NCBI RefSeq assembly: GCF_000768345.1
Contig: NZ_AVPS01000001.1
Span: 62,001 to 126,000, forward strand
DNA length: 64,000 nucleotides
From: Lysobacter concretionis Ko07 = DSM 16239
Lineage (GTDB): Bacteria; Pseudomonadota; Gammaproteobacteria; Xanthomonadales; Xanthomonadaceae
Direction: 5' to 3'
In this document: piece after piece, positions 1-9,700 of the stretch
Numbering within the stretch: position 1 is the stretch's first letter
Layout: every line of letters starts with the position of its first letter
Translations under genes and position numbers: made by a program
The notes under the pieces: model-generated
Databases searched by the model: none
What the model was told of the DNA's origin: nothing
The model's input: the letters and a program-made list of their open reading frames with translations, nothing else

Positions 1-36
1 GCGTCCCGGAAATGGCGTCCGGGTGCGAGGCTGCTA

Positions 37-66
37 TTGACAAACCACGTCGTATTGCGACGTAAT
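37..66 (+). promoter_or_regulatory. Promoter with overlapping operator-like inverted repeat
   Basis: A perfect TTGACA (37-42) is followed after 18 bases by CGTAAT (61-66, 4/6 to the -10 consensus). The spacer and -10 carry an inverted repeat, ACGTCG-TATTG-CGACGT (47-63), where a repressor could sit. No coding region follows. The expected start near 73 leads into a highly structured stretch that ends in a hairpin, so this looks like the promoter of a small RNA. The promoter and operator roles are inferred from sequence only. Confidence 0.5.
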
Positions 67-72
67 CAGTTG

Positions 73-174
73 CCGCTTCAATGCCGATGTCTGGCGAGGA
101 ATCTCGGATCCCCCCTGTTCCGCCCTCGTCCGACATCGGCACCTACACTGAAAGCCCCGCTCCGCGGGGCTTTC
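73..174 (+). ncRNA. Candidate small RNA, about 100 nt
   Basis: The transcript expected from the TTGACA promoter at 37-66 would fold into two hairpins. The first is a long stem: 82-91 (TGCCGATGTC) pairs perfectly with 132-141 (GACATCGGCA), and after one mismatch (T92/C131) 93-99 pairs with 124-130, giving 17 pairs around a 24-nt loop. Inside the loop, 105-108 can pair with 119-122. The second is a GC-rich terminator hairpin at 150-174. No plausible protein is encoded. I do not recognise the RNA family. A REP-like repeat without transcription is the main alternative, but the promoter-hairpin-terminator order favours an RNA gene. Confidence 0.5.
150..174 (+). terminator. Rho-independent terminator-like hairpin
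   Basis: GAAAGCCCCGC (150-160), loop TCC, GCGGGGCTTTC (164-174): an 11-bp perfect stem ending in a short T run. It closes the candidate small RNA. Because the hairpin carries A-run and T-run flanks it could also act on minus-strand transcripts. Confidence 0.6.
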
Positions 175-287
175 GCACGTCTGGCGCAGCCCTCTGGCCG
201 GGTCGGCGATGGCGCCGGATGCCGTTGGCGAGCGCGGTCGGCCGGGCCCAGGCCCGCGCAAACTGGGACGCACATCAAATCCAGGCA

Positions 288-326
288 CGAAAAAAGGGGT
301 CGAATGTCCCCCGACATTCGACCCCT
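288..326 (-). repeat. Perfect palindrome with T-run, REP-like or minus-strand terminator
   Basis: A 13-bp perfect stem (295-307 with 314-326) encloses a 6-nt loop. On the minus strand it is followed by six T residues (290-295 on the plus strand are A), the form of an intrinsic terminator. No minus-strand gene lies upstream of it here. Read on the minus strand it contains GGGGGACATTCG, a word shared with the structured repeats at 61218-61455, so it may be a degenerate relative of that family. Confidence 0.45.
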
Positions 327-595
327 GGCGCTTCCTCAACAGGCACGTGGTCGGCCCTGTTCCAATCCCCGACCGGCGCCTGGCGCCTGCCCCGCTGAGT
401 GCAATAGGCATCATCGCAGGAAGCGTGCCAACACCCGGCGACCAAGGGGTTGGAACCGCGACTGGAAATGAACGGGGCAGCTGCCGGCAAGCCCTGCCGG
501 GCCCGCCAAGTGCTTGATCGGCGTAGAATTTGCACCCCGCAACGGCCCGCGCTCCGGTCGTGCACTGCCCTCCAGAACCTGTCCATCCCCAGCCG
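327..595. other. Non-coding stretch and mnmG leader
   Basis: No convincing gene was found in either strand. The only motif near the following gene is TAGAAT at 524-529, a reasonable -10 about 70 nt before the mnmG start, with no recognisable -35 at the right distance. Reading frames crossing this stretch are unlike any family I know. Confidence 0.4.
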
Positions 596-2488
596 ATGAA
601 TCCTCACAACTTCTACCGGTACGACGTGATCGTGGTCGGTGGCGGCCATGCCGGCACCGAGGCCGCGCTGGCGTCGGCGCGCGCCGGTGCGCGCACGCTG
701 CTGTTGACCCACAACGTCGAGACGATCGGCGCGATGAGCTGCAATCCAGCCATCGGCGGGATCGGCAAGGGCCATCTGGTGCGGGAGATCGACGCGCTCG
801 GCGGGGTCATGGCGCACGCGGCCGATGCGGCCGGCATCCAGTGGCGCCGGCTCAACGCGAGCAAGGGGCCGGCGGTGCGGGCGACGCGCTGTCAGGCCGA
901 TCGCAGCCTCTACCGCGCCTTCATCCGCCGTGCGGTGGAGAACCAGCCCAACCTGACCCTGTTCCAGGCCGGGGTCGACGACATCGATTTCGACAACGCC
1001 AAGGTCAGGGGCGTCACCACCCAGACCGGCCTGCGCTTCCATGCACCGGCGGTGATCCTGACCGCCGGCACCTTCCTGGCCGGCAAGGTGCACGTCGGCC
1101 TGACCACCTACGCGGCCGGCCGCGCCGGCGATCCGCCGTCGGTCACGCTGGCGCAGCGGTTGCGCGAAGGCCCGTTCGTGGTGGACCGGCTCAAGACCGG
1201 CACCCCGCCGCGCATCGACGGCCGCAGCCTGGACTACTCGGTGATGGTCGAGCAGCCCGGCGACGACCCGCGCCCGGTGATGTCGTTCATGGGCTCGCGC
1301 GACGACCACCCGCGCCAGCTGTCGTGCTGGATCGCCGAAACCTGTGAGCGCACCCACGAGATCATCCGCGGCGCGCTTGACCGCTCGCCGCTGTACACCG
1401 GCCAGATCGAGGGCATCGGCCCGCGCTACTGCCCGTCGATCGAGGACAAGGTGGTGCGCTTCGCCGAGCGGTCCAGCCACCAGATCTTCGTCGAGCCCGA
1501 GGGCCTGGGCGTGGCCGAGATCTACCCGAACGGTATCTCCACCTCGCTGCCGTTCGATGTGCAGCTGGAGCTGGTGCGCTCGATCCGCGGGTTCGAGAAC
1601 GCCCACATCACCCGCGCCGGTTACGCGATCGAGTACGACTTCTTCGATCCGCGTGGACTCAAGACAACGCTGGAGACGAAGGCGGTCCAGGGCCTGTTCT
1701 TCGCCGGCCAGATCAACGGCACCACCGGGTACGAGGAGGCCGCCGCGCAGGGGCTGCTGGCCGGGGTCAATGCCGCGCGTCAGGTACGTGGGGAGGCCGG
1801 CTGGTGCCCGCGCCGCGACGAGGCCTACATCGGCGTGCTGGTCGACGACTTGATCACCCACGGCACCGTCGAGCCGTACCGCATGTTCACCAGCCGCGCC
1901 GAGTACCGCCTGCAGTTGCGCGAGGACAATGCCGATCTGCGGCTGACCGAAACCGGCCGCACGCTCGGTCTGGTCGGCGACGCGCGCTGGGCCGCGTTTG
2001 CCGCCAAGCGCGAGGCGATCGAGACGGAGAACGCGCGCCTGGGCGCGATCTGGGCTTCACCCAACAATCCGCTGGGCCGGGAGATCGACGCCGGTCTGGG
2101 GATCGAGCTGAGCCGCGAGACCAGCGCGCGCGACCTGCTCAAACGGCCGGAAGTGACCTATGCGCGGCTGGTCGCGGTGCCGTCGCTCGGCCCGGCGGTG
2201 GAAGATCCCGCGGTCGCCGAGCAGGTCGAGATCGGGGTGAAGTACGCCGGCTACCTGGACCGGCAGAACGAGGAAATCGCGCGCCAGCAACGCCACGAAA
2301 GCACCGCCATTCCGGCCGGCTTCGATTACACCCGGGTGCGCGGCCTGTCGGTGGAGATCAGCGGCAAGCTCGAGCGCGTGCAGCCGCAGACCATCGGCCA
2401 GGCCCAGCGCATTCCCGGCATGACCCCGGCGGCGATCTCGCTGCTGCTGGTGCATCTGGTCGGTGCGCGGCGTCACCAGGTGGCCTGA
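596..2488 (+). CDS. mnmG: tRNA uridine-5-carboxymethylaminomethyl modification enzyme MnmG (GidA)
   Basis: FAD-dependent cytosolic enzyme that, with the GTPase MnmE, puts the carboxymethylaminomethyl group on U34 of tRNAs reading two-codon boxes. The 630-residue product matches the usual family length (about 629). The Rossmann FAD motif GGGHAG is at residues 15-20, followed by the family signature around [13 protein letters not shown] (48-60), TGTPPR in the middle and [14 protein letters not shown] in the second half. The C-terminal helical domain that contacts MnmE ends with the conserved [16 protein letters not shown] stretch. The ATG at 596 is chosen because the conserved N-terminus ([13 protein letters not shown]) begins right after it; an in-frame TTG at 530 would add 22 unlike residues. 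MnmE is not in the window. Confidence 0.97.
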   Translation: MNPHNFYRYDVIVVGGGHAGTEAALASARAGARTLLLTHNVETIGAMSCNPAIGGIGKGHLVREIDALGGVMAHAADAAGIQWRRLNASKGPAVRATRCQADRSLYRAFIRRAVENQPNLTLFQAGVDDIDFDNAKVRGVTTQTGLRFHAPAVILTAGTFLAGKVHVGLTTYAAGRAGDPPSVTLAQRLREGPFVVDRLKTGTPPRIDGRSLDYSVMVEQPGDDPRPVMSFMGSRDDHPRQLSCWIAETCERTHEIIRGALDRSPLYTGQIEGIGPRYCPSIEDKVVRFAERSSHQIFVEPEGLGVAEIYPNGISTSLPFDVQLELVRSIRGFENAHITRAGYAIEYDFFDPRGLKTTLETKAVQGLFFAGQINGTTGYEEAAAQGLLAGVNAARQVRGEAGWCPRRDEAYIGVLVDDLITHGTVEPYRMFTSRAEYRLQLREDNADLRLTETGRTLGLVGDARWAAFAAKREAIETENARLGAIWASPNNPLGREIDAGLGIELSRETSARDLLKRPEVTYARLVAVPSLGPAVEDPAVAEQVEIGVKYAGYLDRQNEEIARQQRHESTAIPAGFDYTRVRGLSVEISGKLERVQPQTIGQAQRIPGMTPAAISLLLVHLVGARRHQVA

Positions 2489-2679
2489 GCAGACCGCTCG
2501 CGCTGGTTGTCGCGTCCATCGCGTCATCCGTTGGCGGTATCGAGAATTCGGCATCCGGCTGGCCGGATCCGCGGGGGGATCGCCGACAGCGCGGTGTCGG
2601 CGTCTTTCGCCACCGCGCGGCGGACGCCGCCCATGCCTGCGGCGCCGGTCATGTGGCGAAGCCCGGCGCTCGTCCCCGG

Positions 2680-2709
2680 TTGACCCGTCTGCGACCGGCT
2701 GCCTAAACT
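2680..2709 (+). promoter_or_regulatory. Putative mgtE promoter followed by a long leader
   Basis: TTGACC (2680-2685), an 18-base spacer and TAAACT (2704-2709) form a good sigma-70-type promoter. Transcription would begin near 2716, leaving about 180 nt of leader before mgtE. The leader starts with a 7-bp hairpin (2720-2726 with 2735-2741). I saw no M-box (Mg2+ riboswitch) consensus. The rest of the 2489-2897 gap holds no gene. Confidence 0.4.
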
Positions 2710-2897
2710 GCGCCGGTTTGCCGGGGCCCCATTCCCCCGGCCATGACCACACCGTGGACACACCGAGTCGATCTAGAACATTTTCCGACACCATGGCCAG
2801 CGCGCGCGCGCGGCGGTGCGCGGGGCCTGCGACGACCCGGTAATCCGGTGTTGCCCGCCTCCGCGATCGCCCGACAGCGACCGGCCGGAGGCAAACG

Positions 2898-4334
2898 ATG
2901 AGCCACAACCCCCATTCCGCGGCGAGTTCCGCCGCCCGCCCGTTGTACCGCGCCGACGCCCGCGGCAATTTCGATGCCGACCTGGTCGCCGAGGCGATTG
3001 CCGCCCAGCTCGAGCTGGGCGATCCCGCCGCGCTGAAGGTGGCGCTGACCCAGGTGCTCGCCGCCGACCTGGCGGACGTGCTCACCCGCCTGGAACCCGT
3101 GCAGCAGGCGGCGGTGCTGCCGCTGATCTCCGCCGACGAGCGCGCGCTGGTGTTCGGCTACCTGCCGCTGGAACTGCAGACCACCCTGGTGGCGGGCATG
3201 CCGCGGCCGGCGGTGCTGGAACTGCTCAACCTGATGTCCGCCGACGAGCGCGTGGACCTGTTCAACACCCTGCCGCCGGACCGGCGCGAGCGCCTGCTGC
3301 CGGCTCTGGCGCAGGCCGAGCGCGACGACATCCGCCGCCTCGCCAGTTACCCGCGCGACAGTGTCGGCGCGTTGATGACCTCCGAGTACGCGACCCTGAC
3401 GCCGGAGCTGACCGCCGGCCAGGCGATCGCCGAGCTGCGCCGCGTCGCGCCCGACAAGGAGACGATCTATACGTCCTACGTGATCGACCACGCGCGCCAC
3501 CTGCTCGGTGTGGTGACCTTGCGGCGGCTGATCCTGGCCGAGCCGCACACGCCGGTCTCGGAGTTGATGGCGCCCAACCCGGTGACCGTGTTCGTCGATG
3601 CCGACCAGCGCGATGCGGCCAACAAGATCGCCCGCTACGACTTCATCGCGCTGCCGGTGATCGACCGCGAGAACCGCATCGTCGGCATCGTCACCTCCGA
3701 TGACGCGATGGACGTCGCCGAAGCCGAGGCCACCGAGGACTTCCACAAGGCCGGCGGTACCCTGGGCAGCCTGACGGTGAGCATGAAGGAGGCGACCGTC
3801 GGCCTGCTGTACCGCCAACGCGTGTACTGGCTGGTGCTGCTGGTGTTCGCGAACCTGTTTTCCGGCGCCGGCATCGCCCACTTCGAGGACCTGATCGCGG
3901 CCAACATGGCGCTGGTGTTCTTCCTGCCGCTGCTGATCGCCAGCGGCGGCAACGCGGGTGCGCAGTCGGCCACGCTGATGGTGCGCGCACTGGCGACCGG
4001 CGACGTGGAGATGCGCGACTGGGCCAGCATGCTCGGGCGCGAACTGGTGGTGTCGACCCTGCTGGGTCTGACGATGGCCTTCGCAGTGAGCGCGATCGGC
4101 CTGTTCCGCGGTGGTCCGGCGATTGCGCTGGTGGTGGCCACGACGATGCTGCTGATCGTGCTGGTGGGCAGCATCATGGGCATGTCGTTGCCGTTCCTGC
4201 TGAACCGGTTCAAGGCCGATCCGGCCTCGGCCAGCTCGCCGCTGATCACCTCGCTGGCGGACGGCGTGGGCATCCTGATCTATTTCGCGATCGCCACGGT
4301 GATGCTGTCGTGGCTGGGGCATGCGGTCGCCTGA
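2898..4334 (+). CDS. mgtE: Magnesium transporter MgtE
   Basis: Inner-membrane Mg2+ channel of the MgtE/SLC41 family. The 478 residues show the full family layout: a soluble helical N domain (about 30-135), two CBS domains (about 140-260) that sense cytosolic Mg2+ and gate the pore, and five hydrophobic segments (about 290-475). The family pore signature ASGGNAGAQSATLMVRALA is present, and so is the acidic ADGVGILIYF region in the last segment. The ATG at 2898 has GGAGG about 10 nt upstream. It stands alone between mnmG and a lipoprotein gene on the same strand, behind a long untranslated leader. Confidence 0.95.
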   Translation: MSHNPHSAASSAARPLYRADARGNFDADLVAEAIAAQLELGDPAALKVALTQVLAADLADVLTRLEPVQQAAVLPLISADERALVFGYLPLELQTTLVAGMPRPAVLELLNLMSADERVDLFNTLPPDRRERLLPALAQAERDDIRRLASYPRDSVGALMTSEYATLTPELTAGQAIAELRRVAPDKETIYTSYVIDHARHLLGVVTLRRLILAEPHTPVSELMAPNPVTVFVDADQRDAANKIARYDFIALPVIDRENRIVGIVTSDDAMDVAEAEATEDFHKAGGTLGSLTVSMKEATVGLLYRQRVYWLVLLVFANLFSGAGIAHFEDLIAANMALVFFLPLLIASGGNAGAQSATLMVRALATGDVEMRDWASMLGRELVVSTLLGLTMAFAVSAIGLFRGGPAIALVVATTMLLIVLVGSIMGMSLPFLLNRFKADPASASSPLITSLADGVGILIYFAIATVMLSWLGHAVA

Positions 4335-4397
4335 GTGCCGGGCGAAGCCGCGATCGGCAGGTCGTGCCCGCATGGGGTTCGGGAGTAGGCTGGCGCG

Positions 4398-5747
4398 ATG
4401 AATACCGCCCACCTCGCCCCCCTCGTGCTGGCCCTCGCGGTGCTCGCCAGCGCCTGCCAACCCGCGACCGACACGTCGGTGGCGGACGCTGCCGCGATTG
4501 CGGCGACCGCCCCGACCGCTCCCGCCAGCCCTTTCCAGTCGCATGACTGGCCGTTGCCGGCGCCGGTGGGCGCGGCGCAGCCCGACCTGCTGGCCACGCC
4601 CGATGGCCGCCTGTTGCTGTCGTGGATCGAGCCGGTCGAGGCCGGCGGGCACCGCTTGCAGCTGGCCACGTTCACACCTGCGTCGGCCGCAACCGGCGCC
4701 GGCGTCGGCACGAACCAGGCCGCCGGCTGGAGCGCACCGGCGACCATCGCCAGCGGGCGCGACTGGTTCGTCAACTGGGCCGACACGCCGCATGTCGCGA
4801 TGGCCCATGACGGTGCGCTGTGGGCGCACTGGCTGCAGAAATCGGCGGCCGCCGGCTATGCCTACGATGTCGCCCTGGTGCGCTCGGGCGATGGCGGGGC
4901 CACCTGGTCCGCGCCGGTGCTGGTCAATGACGATGGCACCGAGACCGAACACGGTTTCGTTTCCCTCTGGCCGGATGGCGCCGCCGGCATCGGGATCGCC
5001 TGGCTGGACGGCCGCGCCACCGCCGCAGCCGGACACGTCGACCATGCGGGCCACGCGGGAGCGATGAGCCTGCGCGCCGCACGCTTCGATGCCGCACTCG
5101 ACAAGTCCGACGACGTCCGCATCGACGCGATGACCTGCGACTGCTGCCAGACCGCCATCGCGATCACCACGCGCGGCCCGCTGCTGGTCTACCGCGACCG
5201 CAGCGCCGACGAGATCCGGGACATCGCCGTGACCCGTTTCGAAAACGGTCGCTGGACGCCGCCGCGGCTGGTGCATGCCGACCAGTGGACGATGCCGGCC
5301 TGTCCGGTCAACGGGCCGGCGGTGGCCGCGCGCGGCGATCACGTCGTGGTCGGCTGGTACACCGCCGCCGACGACCTGCCCGCGCTGCGTCTGGCATACA
5401 GCGGTGATGCGGGCGACAGCTTCACCGCCCCGCTCACCGTGGATCAGGGCGACGCGGTGCAGGGCCGGACCGCCGTCGCGCTGGACGGGGACGCCGCGTG
5501 GGTGGCCTGGCTGCGCGAGGATGCGCAGGGCCAGTCGCTGCAGCTGGCCCGGTATGCCCCCGGCCTGGAGCGCGAACTGCAACGCGTCGACCTGGCGGCG
5601 CTCACCGGCCGCGGCCGCGGCACCGGATTCCCGAAGCTTGCCGTCATTCATGGCGACGCCCACGTGGTGTGGACCGACGTGGTCGATGGCCGGCCGCGGC
5701 TGCGGGGTGCGGTGCTTCACAACGCGGTGCGGGCGGCGGACAAATAG
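4398..5747 (+). CDS. Sialidase-like (BNR-fold) lipoprotein, function unknown
   Basis: A 449-residue exported lipoprotein. The signal peptide ends in the lipobox LASAC with Cys20 as the lipidated residue. The mature part has repeated blocks of the sialidase/BNR type (for example SGDGGATWSAPVLV and SGDAGDSFTAP), suggesting a six-bladed propeller. Two cysteine clusters, CDCCQT and ACPVNGP, resemble a pair kept in sialidase-like proteins of unknown role and may bind a metal or form disulfides. The catalytic arginine triad and Asp-box set of true sialidases cannot be confirmed by eye, so enzyme activity should not be assumed. A His-rich GHVDHAGHAG stretch in the middle is a further metal-binding hint. 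It begins 63 nt after mgtE. Confidence 0.7.
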   Translation: MNTAHLAPLVLALAVLASACQPATDTSVADAAAIAATAPTAPASPFQSHDWPLPAPVGAAQPDLLATPDGRLLLSWIEPVEAGGHRLQLATFTPASAATGAGVGTNQAAGWSAPATIASGRDWFVNWADTPHVAMAHDGALWAHWLQKSAAAGYAYDVALVRSGDGGATWSAPVLVNDDGTETEHGFVSLWPDGAAGIGIAWLDGRATAAAGHVDHAGHAGAMSLRAARFDAALDKSDDVRIDAMTCDCCQTAIAITTRGPLLVYRDRSADEIRDIAVTRFENGRWTPPRLVHADQWTMPACPVNGPAVAARGDHVVVGWYTAADDLPALRLAYSGDAGDSFTAPLTVDQGDAVQGRTAVALDGDAAWVAWLREDAQGQSLQLARYAPGLERELQRVDLAALTGRGRGTGFPKLAVIHGDAHVVWTDVVDGRPRLRGAVLHNAVRAADK

Positions 5748-6056
5748 ACATACAGAACGATCCGTTGCAGCGATCCGCCTCGCCAACGGCGCGCCACGCC
5801 CAAACCTTTGGGTTCGTGCCCGGACACCGCCCGCAAGCGGTTCACCCGGGCGGGTCGGTTCCGGCTTGATCCGGTGCCTTTCGTCCGCTTTGGCGGGTTT
5901 TCCAACGTTGCCGCCTTCGCGGGAACCGGTCGTTTGGGGGAAGATGACATCCCCCGCCGGGAGTGGGCCTGCCGGGATCGATCCGGTGTTTGATCCCGCC
6001 CCGATCCATCCCGATATCTGAGCCTGAGCCGTCCCGGAGATTTTGCAGGAACCCCC
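5748..6056. other. Non-coding gap before ribA
   Basis: No gene and no FMN-riboswitch consensus were found. Small inverted repeats are present: CCCAAA/TTTGGG near 5800-5813, GGGGGA (5937-5942) with TCCCCC (5951-5956), and CGGGATC (5974-5980) with GATCCCG (5993-5999). None has a T-run. They could form a structured ribA leader, but I have no evidence of function. Confidence 0.35.
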
Positions 6057-6755
6057 ATGACCGACGCCAACCCCGCCATCGACGCCGAGCCCTCGCCCGA
6101 GGGCGGCGACAACGTGCATGCAACGGCACCCGGCGGCGGGCCCGTGGTCGCGGCGCCGCATGCGGAGTACATCGACAGCTGCGACCTGCCGACACCGTGG
6201 GGGACGTTCCGCCTGCACGGCTTCATCGACCGTGCGACCGGCAAGGAGCATGTCGTGCTGACCCTGGGCGACCTGGCCAATGGCGGACCGGTGCTGGCCC
6301 GGGTGCACTCGGAATGCCTGACCGGGGATGCGTTGTTCAGCCAGCGCTGCGACTGCGGCGCGCAGCTGGAGGACGCGCTCAGGCGCATCGCCGCCGAAGG
6401 CCGCGGCATGGTCCTGTACCTGCGCCAGGAAGGCCGCGGCATCGGCCTGATCAACAAGATCCGCGCCTACCACCTGCAGGACACCGGCGCCGACACGGTC
6501 GAGGCCAACGAGGCGCTCGGCTTTGCCGCCGACCTGCGCGGCTACGGCCTGTGCCAGTCGATGCTGGCGCACTTCGGGGTGACTGCGCTGCGCCTGATGA
6601 CCAACAACCCGGCCAAGGTCGTGGCGCTGCAGAAGCTGGGCATCGCCGTCAGCGAGCGGCAGTCGATCCTGGTCGGCCACAACGCCTGCAACCGGCGTTA
6701 CCTGTTGACCAAGCAGGACAAGCTGGGCCACTTCATCGACACGGCCGGGAAATAG
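6057..6755 (+). CDS. ribA: GTP cyclohydrolase II
   Basis: First committed step of riboflavin synthesis: GTP to 2,5-diamino-6-ribosylamino-4(3H)-pyrimidinone 5-phosphate, formate and pyrophosphate. Residues from about 40 onward align closely with E. coli RibA ([69 protein letters not shown]). The three zinc-ligand cysteines are Cys87, Cys98 and Cys100. It is a stand-alone RibA without a fused RibB domain. The N-terminus carries about 35 extra residues (Pro/Ala/Gly-rich) not found in E. coli. The ATG at 6057 follows CAGGAACCCCC. No other rib genes lie nearby, so it is outside a riboflavin operon. Confidence 0.95.
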   Translation: MTDANPAIDAEPSPEGGDNVHATAPGGGPVVAAPHAEYIDSCDLPTPWGTFRLHGFIDRATGKEHVVLTLGDLANGGPVLARVHSECLTGDALFSQRCDCGAQLEDALRRIAAEGRGMVLYLRQEGRGIGLINKIRAYHLQDTGADTVEANEALGFAADLRGYGLCQSMLAHFGVTALRLMTNNPAKVVALQKLGIAVSERQSILVGHNACNRRYLLTKQDKLGHFIDTAGK

Positions 6756-6784
6756 CCGGCGAGCGCGGCGATGACGTCGCGCTG

Positions 6785-9700
6785 CTACTTTTCCTTGCGC
6801 CAGTTGATCGAGCCGCGGTTTTCAATCGTGCTCGATTCGATTTCGATGTCGAAGCCGTGGTCGAGCAGGTACTTCAGCGTCAGCACCTGGCCGGTGCCCA
6901 GCAGCGACACGCCGTAGCCGACGTACAGCCGCGGCGAGAGCTGCTTGCCGACGCCGAGCACGCTGCCGCCCAGCGCGCGGCTCTGCATCACGCCGGCATC
7001 GTCCAGGCCGATCTTCGCCCCCAGCTGCGAGGCCAGCAGGCTGCCGCCGGCGGTGAGCGCGGCGCTGGCGGCGTTGAGCTGGCCGCGCTCGCTGCCGCTC
7101 AGGGTCGACAGCGGGCGGCCGAGGGTGAGGTAGGCCAGTGCTTCGGGCTGCGAGCTGGCCGGGTTCGACCAGACCTCGGCCTGCGGCGCGCTGGCGCGAC
7201 CGCTGACATCCACGCCGGCGGTGACATCGCCGATCACCCGCTCGGCGCGCAGCCGGATGACCGGGTTGGCGATCGGGTCGTTGGACCAGTCCAGCTGGCC
7301 GCGGGTGATGCGCAGGTCCTGGCCGTAGGCCTTGTACTGGCCGGCGACGTTGATGGTGCCGGTCGCGGTCATCTCGCGGCCGGGGCGGGCGACCAGGCGC
7401 AGGCCACCACCAAGCTTGCCGTCCAGGCCGAAGCCGTTCATGTGCACCTGTTCGCCCAGCTCGATGACCAGGTCCATGTCCAGCGGCGTGCCGGGGCCTT
7501 CGTCGGGATCGACCGGGTCCAGCACCACCACGTCGTCAGACGCCGACACGCCCTGGTCGAGCCGCTCCAGGTTGATCCGCGCCTCCGGCACGCGCACGCG
7601 GCCGGTCAGGCGCAGCGGTTGGCCGGCCTGGTAGCGCATCTGCAGCTCCGGGCTGGCGACCGCGCGCAGGTCCAGGCTGTCCGACACCAGCACGTCGGTG
7701 CCGCGCACGTCGAGCACCAGGGGGGTGTCATCGCCCTGCCAGCCCAGGCTGCCGTCGATGGTGAGTACGCCGTTGCCGGGGTTGCCTGCGCTGGAGGCCG
7801 AACGCACGCTGCCGTGGATCTTCGCGGTGCCGTCGGCGAGCGCATCCAATTGCACGTTGCCGTCGCGCAGGGTGATCGCCAGCGCCGGCAGCTCGGTGCT
7901 GAAGTCGGTCAGCCGCGCCTGCCCGCCCAGTTGCGGCTGGTTGCGGGTGCCGGCCAGGGTGACGCGGCCGGACAGGCGACCGGTCGGCTCGACGATGTCG
8001 GGCGAGAACAGCTCCATCCAGGTCAGCTCGTCGGTGTCCAGCGCGATCTCGCCGGCCAGCGGCGACCAGGCGTCCCAGCCGGTGGTGATGCGGGCGTCGA
8101 TCCGGCCGTCGTCGTTGAAGCCGGTGCCGAACACCGCCTCGATGCCCTGCGGCCGGAAGTTCGCGGTCAGCAACAGGTGGTCGTAGCGCAACAGTTCGGT
8201 GCGCGAACGCGGGCTGTTCCTGATGCCGCCGCCGGTCGAGCTGATCCGCGCCTCGCCGTCCCAGCCGTTGCCGAGCGGACGCAGCCGCGCCTCGACCGCG
8301 ATCTCTCCGCGCAGCAGCCAGGGCTGGCGGTGTTCGCGTTCGGGCAGGTAGGGCTCGGCCAGGGTCAGCGGCAGGCCCTGGCCGGTGATGCTCAGGCCGC
8401 GGCGTGGCCAGTCGGCATCGACACACAGCGTGCCGCCTGCGCTGGACGCCAGGCAGGCGCGCTCGAGGGTGCCGTTGCCACGGGTTGGTGCAGGCGTCCA
8501 GCTGAACCGGGCCGCCTGCTGCAGCCGCCAGTCCGCGCCGCGTTGCAGGTCCAGCTGCAGGCCGGCCAGCGTGCCCTGCCAGCGTGAACCTTGTCGGCCG
8601 AGGCTGGCGTCCAGGTCGAGTTGGCCGATCGGACTGCCCGCACGGGCCGCCAGCGTCAGCCTCTCCACGGCGCCACGGGCGTCGATGGCGAGGCTGTCCA
8701 GCGCCATGCCGGCCACCAGGTCGGTGGCGCGGATTGCGAGGTGGCCGTCGCCGCGATGCCACGGCAAGTTGCCGTTGATGTGCAGGCTGGCGGCGGCGAG
8801 GTCGCCGTAGCGCAGGCCGGTGCCGTCCAGATCGGCGCGCAGGTCGGGGGCGCTGGCCGGCCCGCTCACCTGCAGGCGGCCGCGCAGGCTGCCGGCGGCA
8901 TCGGGCAGCAGGTCCGCCAATGCCAACGGGGTCAGGCGGGCATCGAGCTCGATGCGCTCGCCATAGCTGCCGCGGGCGTCGATGCGGCTGTCGCCCAGGC
9001 CCAGCACGAGCTCGCCTTCGTAGCGGCTGCTGCCACCGGTGGCCGGGGCGCCGTGCATCGCGAAGTGGCCGTCGCCCTGCAGCGGACGGCCACGCAGGCG
9101 GCCGCCGAAATCGGCGAGCCGGGCGCTGATCTCCAGCCCGCCATCGTCGCGGGTCGAGCCGGTGCTGGTGACACGGCCGTTGACCGCGCCCGCCCAGTCG
9201 GCGGCGAAATACCCCGGATCGAACCCGGCCAATGTCGCGTCCAGTTCCCAGCCCAGTGCCGGGGCCCAGGCCACGGCGCCGGTGGTGGCGAGGGTGCCGG
9301 TCGGCATCCGCACGTCCAGTGACTTGAGTTGCATGCGCTCGGCGTCGCCGCGGCCGTCGATCTGCAGCTGCGCCTGCTCGTCGCCACGCGCGAGGGTGGC
9401 GTTGCCGATCAGCGCCCAGGCCTGCAGCGTGCCGGCCAGGCCGAGGTCGGCATCGGCGCGGACGGTGGCGGTTGCCGCGGAAGCCGGGGCGGATACGTCA
9501 CCGCCGCCCCATTGCAGGCCGCGCGCGTTGGTGGCAAAGCGGAACGTCGCATTCGCCGGGTCGGTGAAGTCGGCCTGGCCGCGCGCGGTCACGGTGCCGT
9601 CGAGCAGCTGCAGCCGGAGCGGGTCGAGCTGCAGCACCTGGTCGGCGATCTGCAGACGCGAGTTGAGGATTTCTGCGCTGAAATCGCCCTGGCGCATTTC

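Noticed and set aside
275-1861. Minus-strand reading frame of 528 codons opposite mnmG
   Set aside because: Antisense to a clearly conserved gene, with Arg/Ala-rich composition and no family match; only the far end enters the intergenic region.
2489-2897. M-box (Mg2+) riboswitch before mgtE
   Set aside because: The conserved GAGGCTCC-type core and associated loops are not visible; only a long leader can be supported.
5748-6056. FMN riboswitch (RFN element) before ribA
   Set aside because: No GACCGGCGG-type core or the other conserved blocks found.
2703-6731. Minus-strand reading frame of 1342 codons across mgtE, the lipoprotein gene and ribA
   Set aside because: It runs antisense through three well-supported genes and has only low-complexity His/Gln/Arg/Gly-rich sequence.
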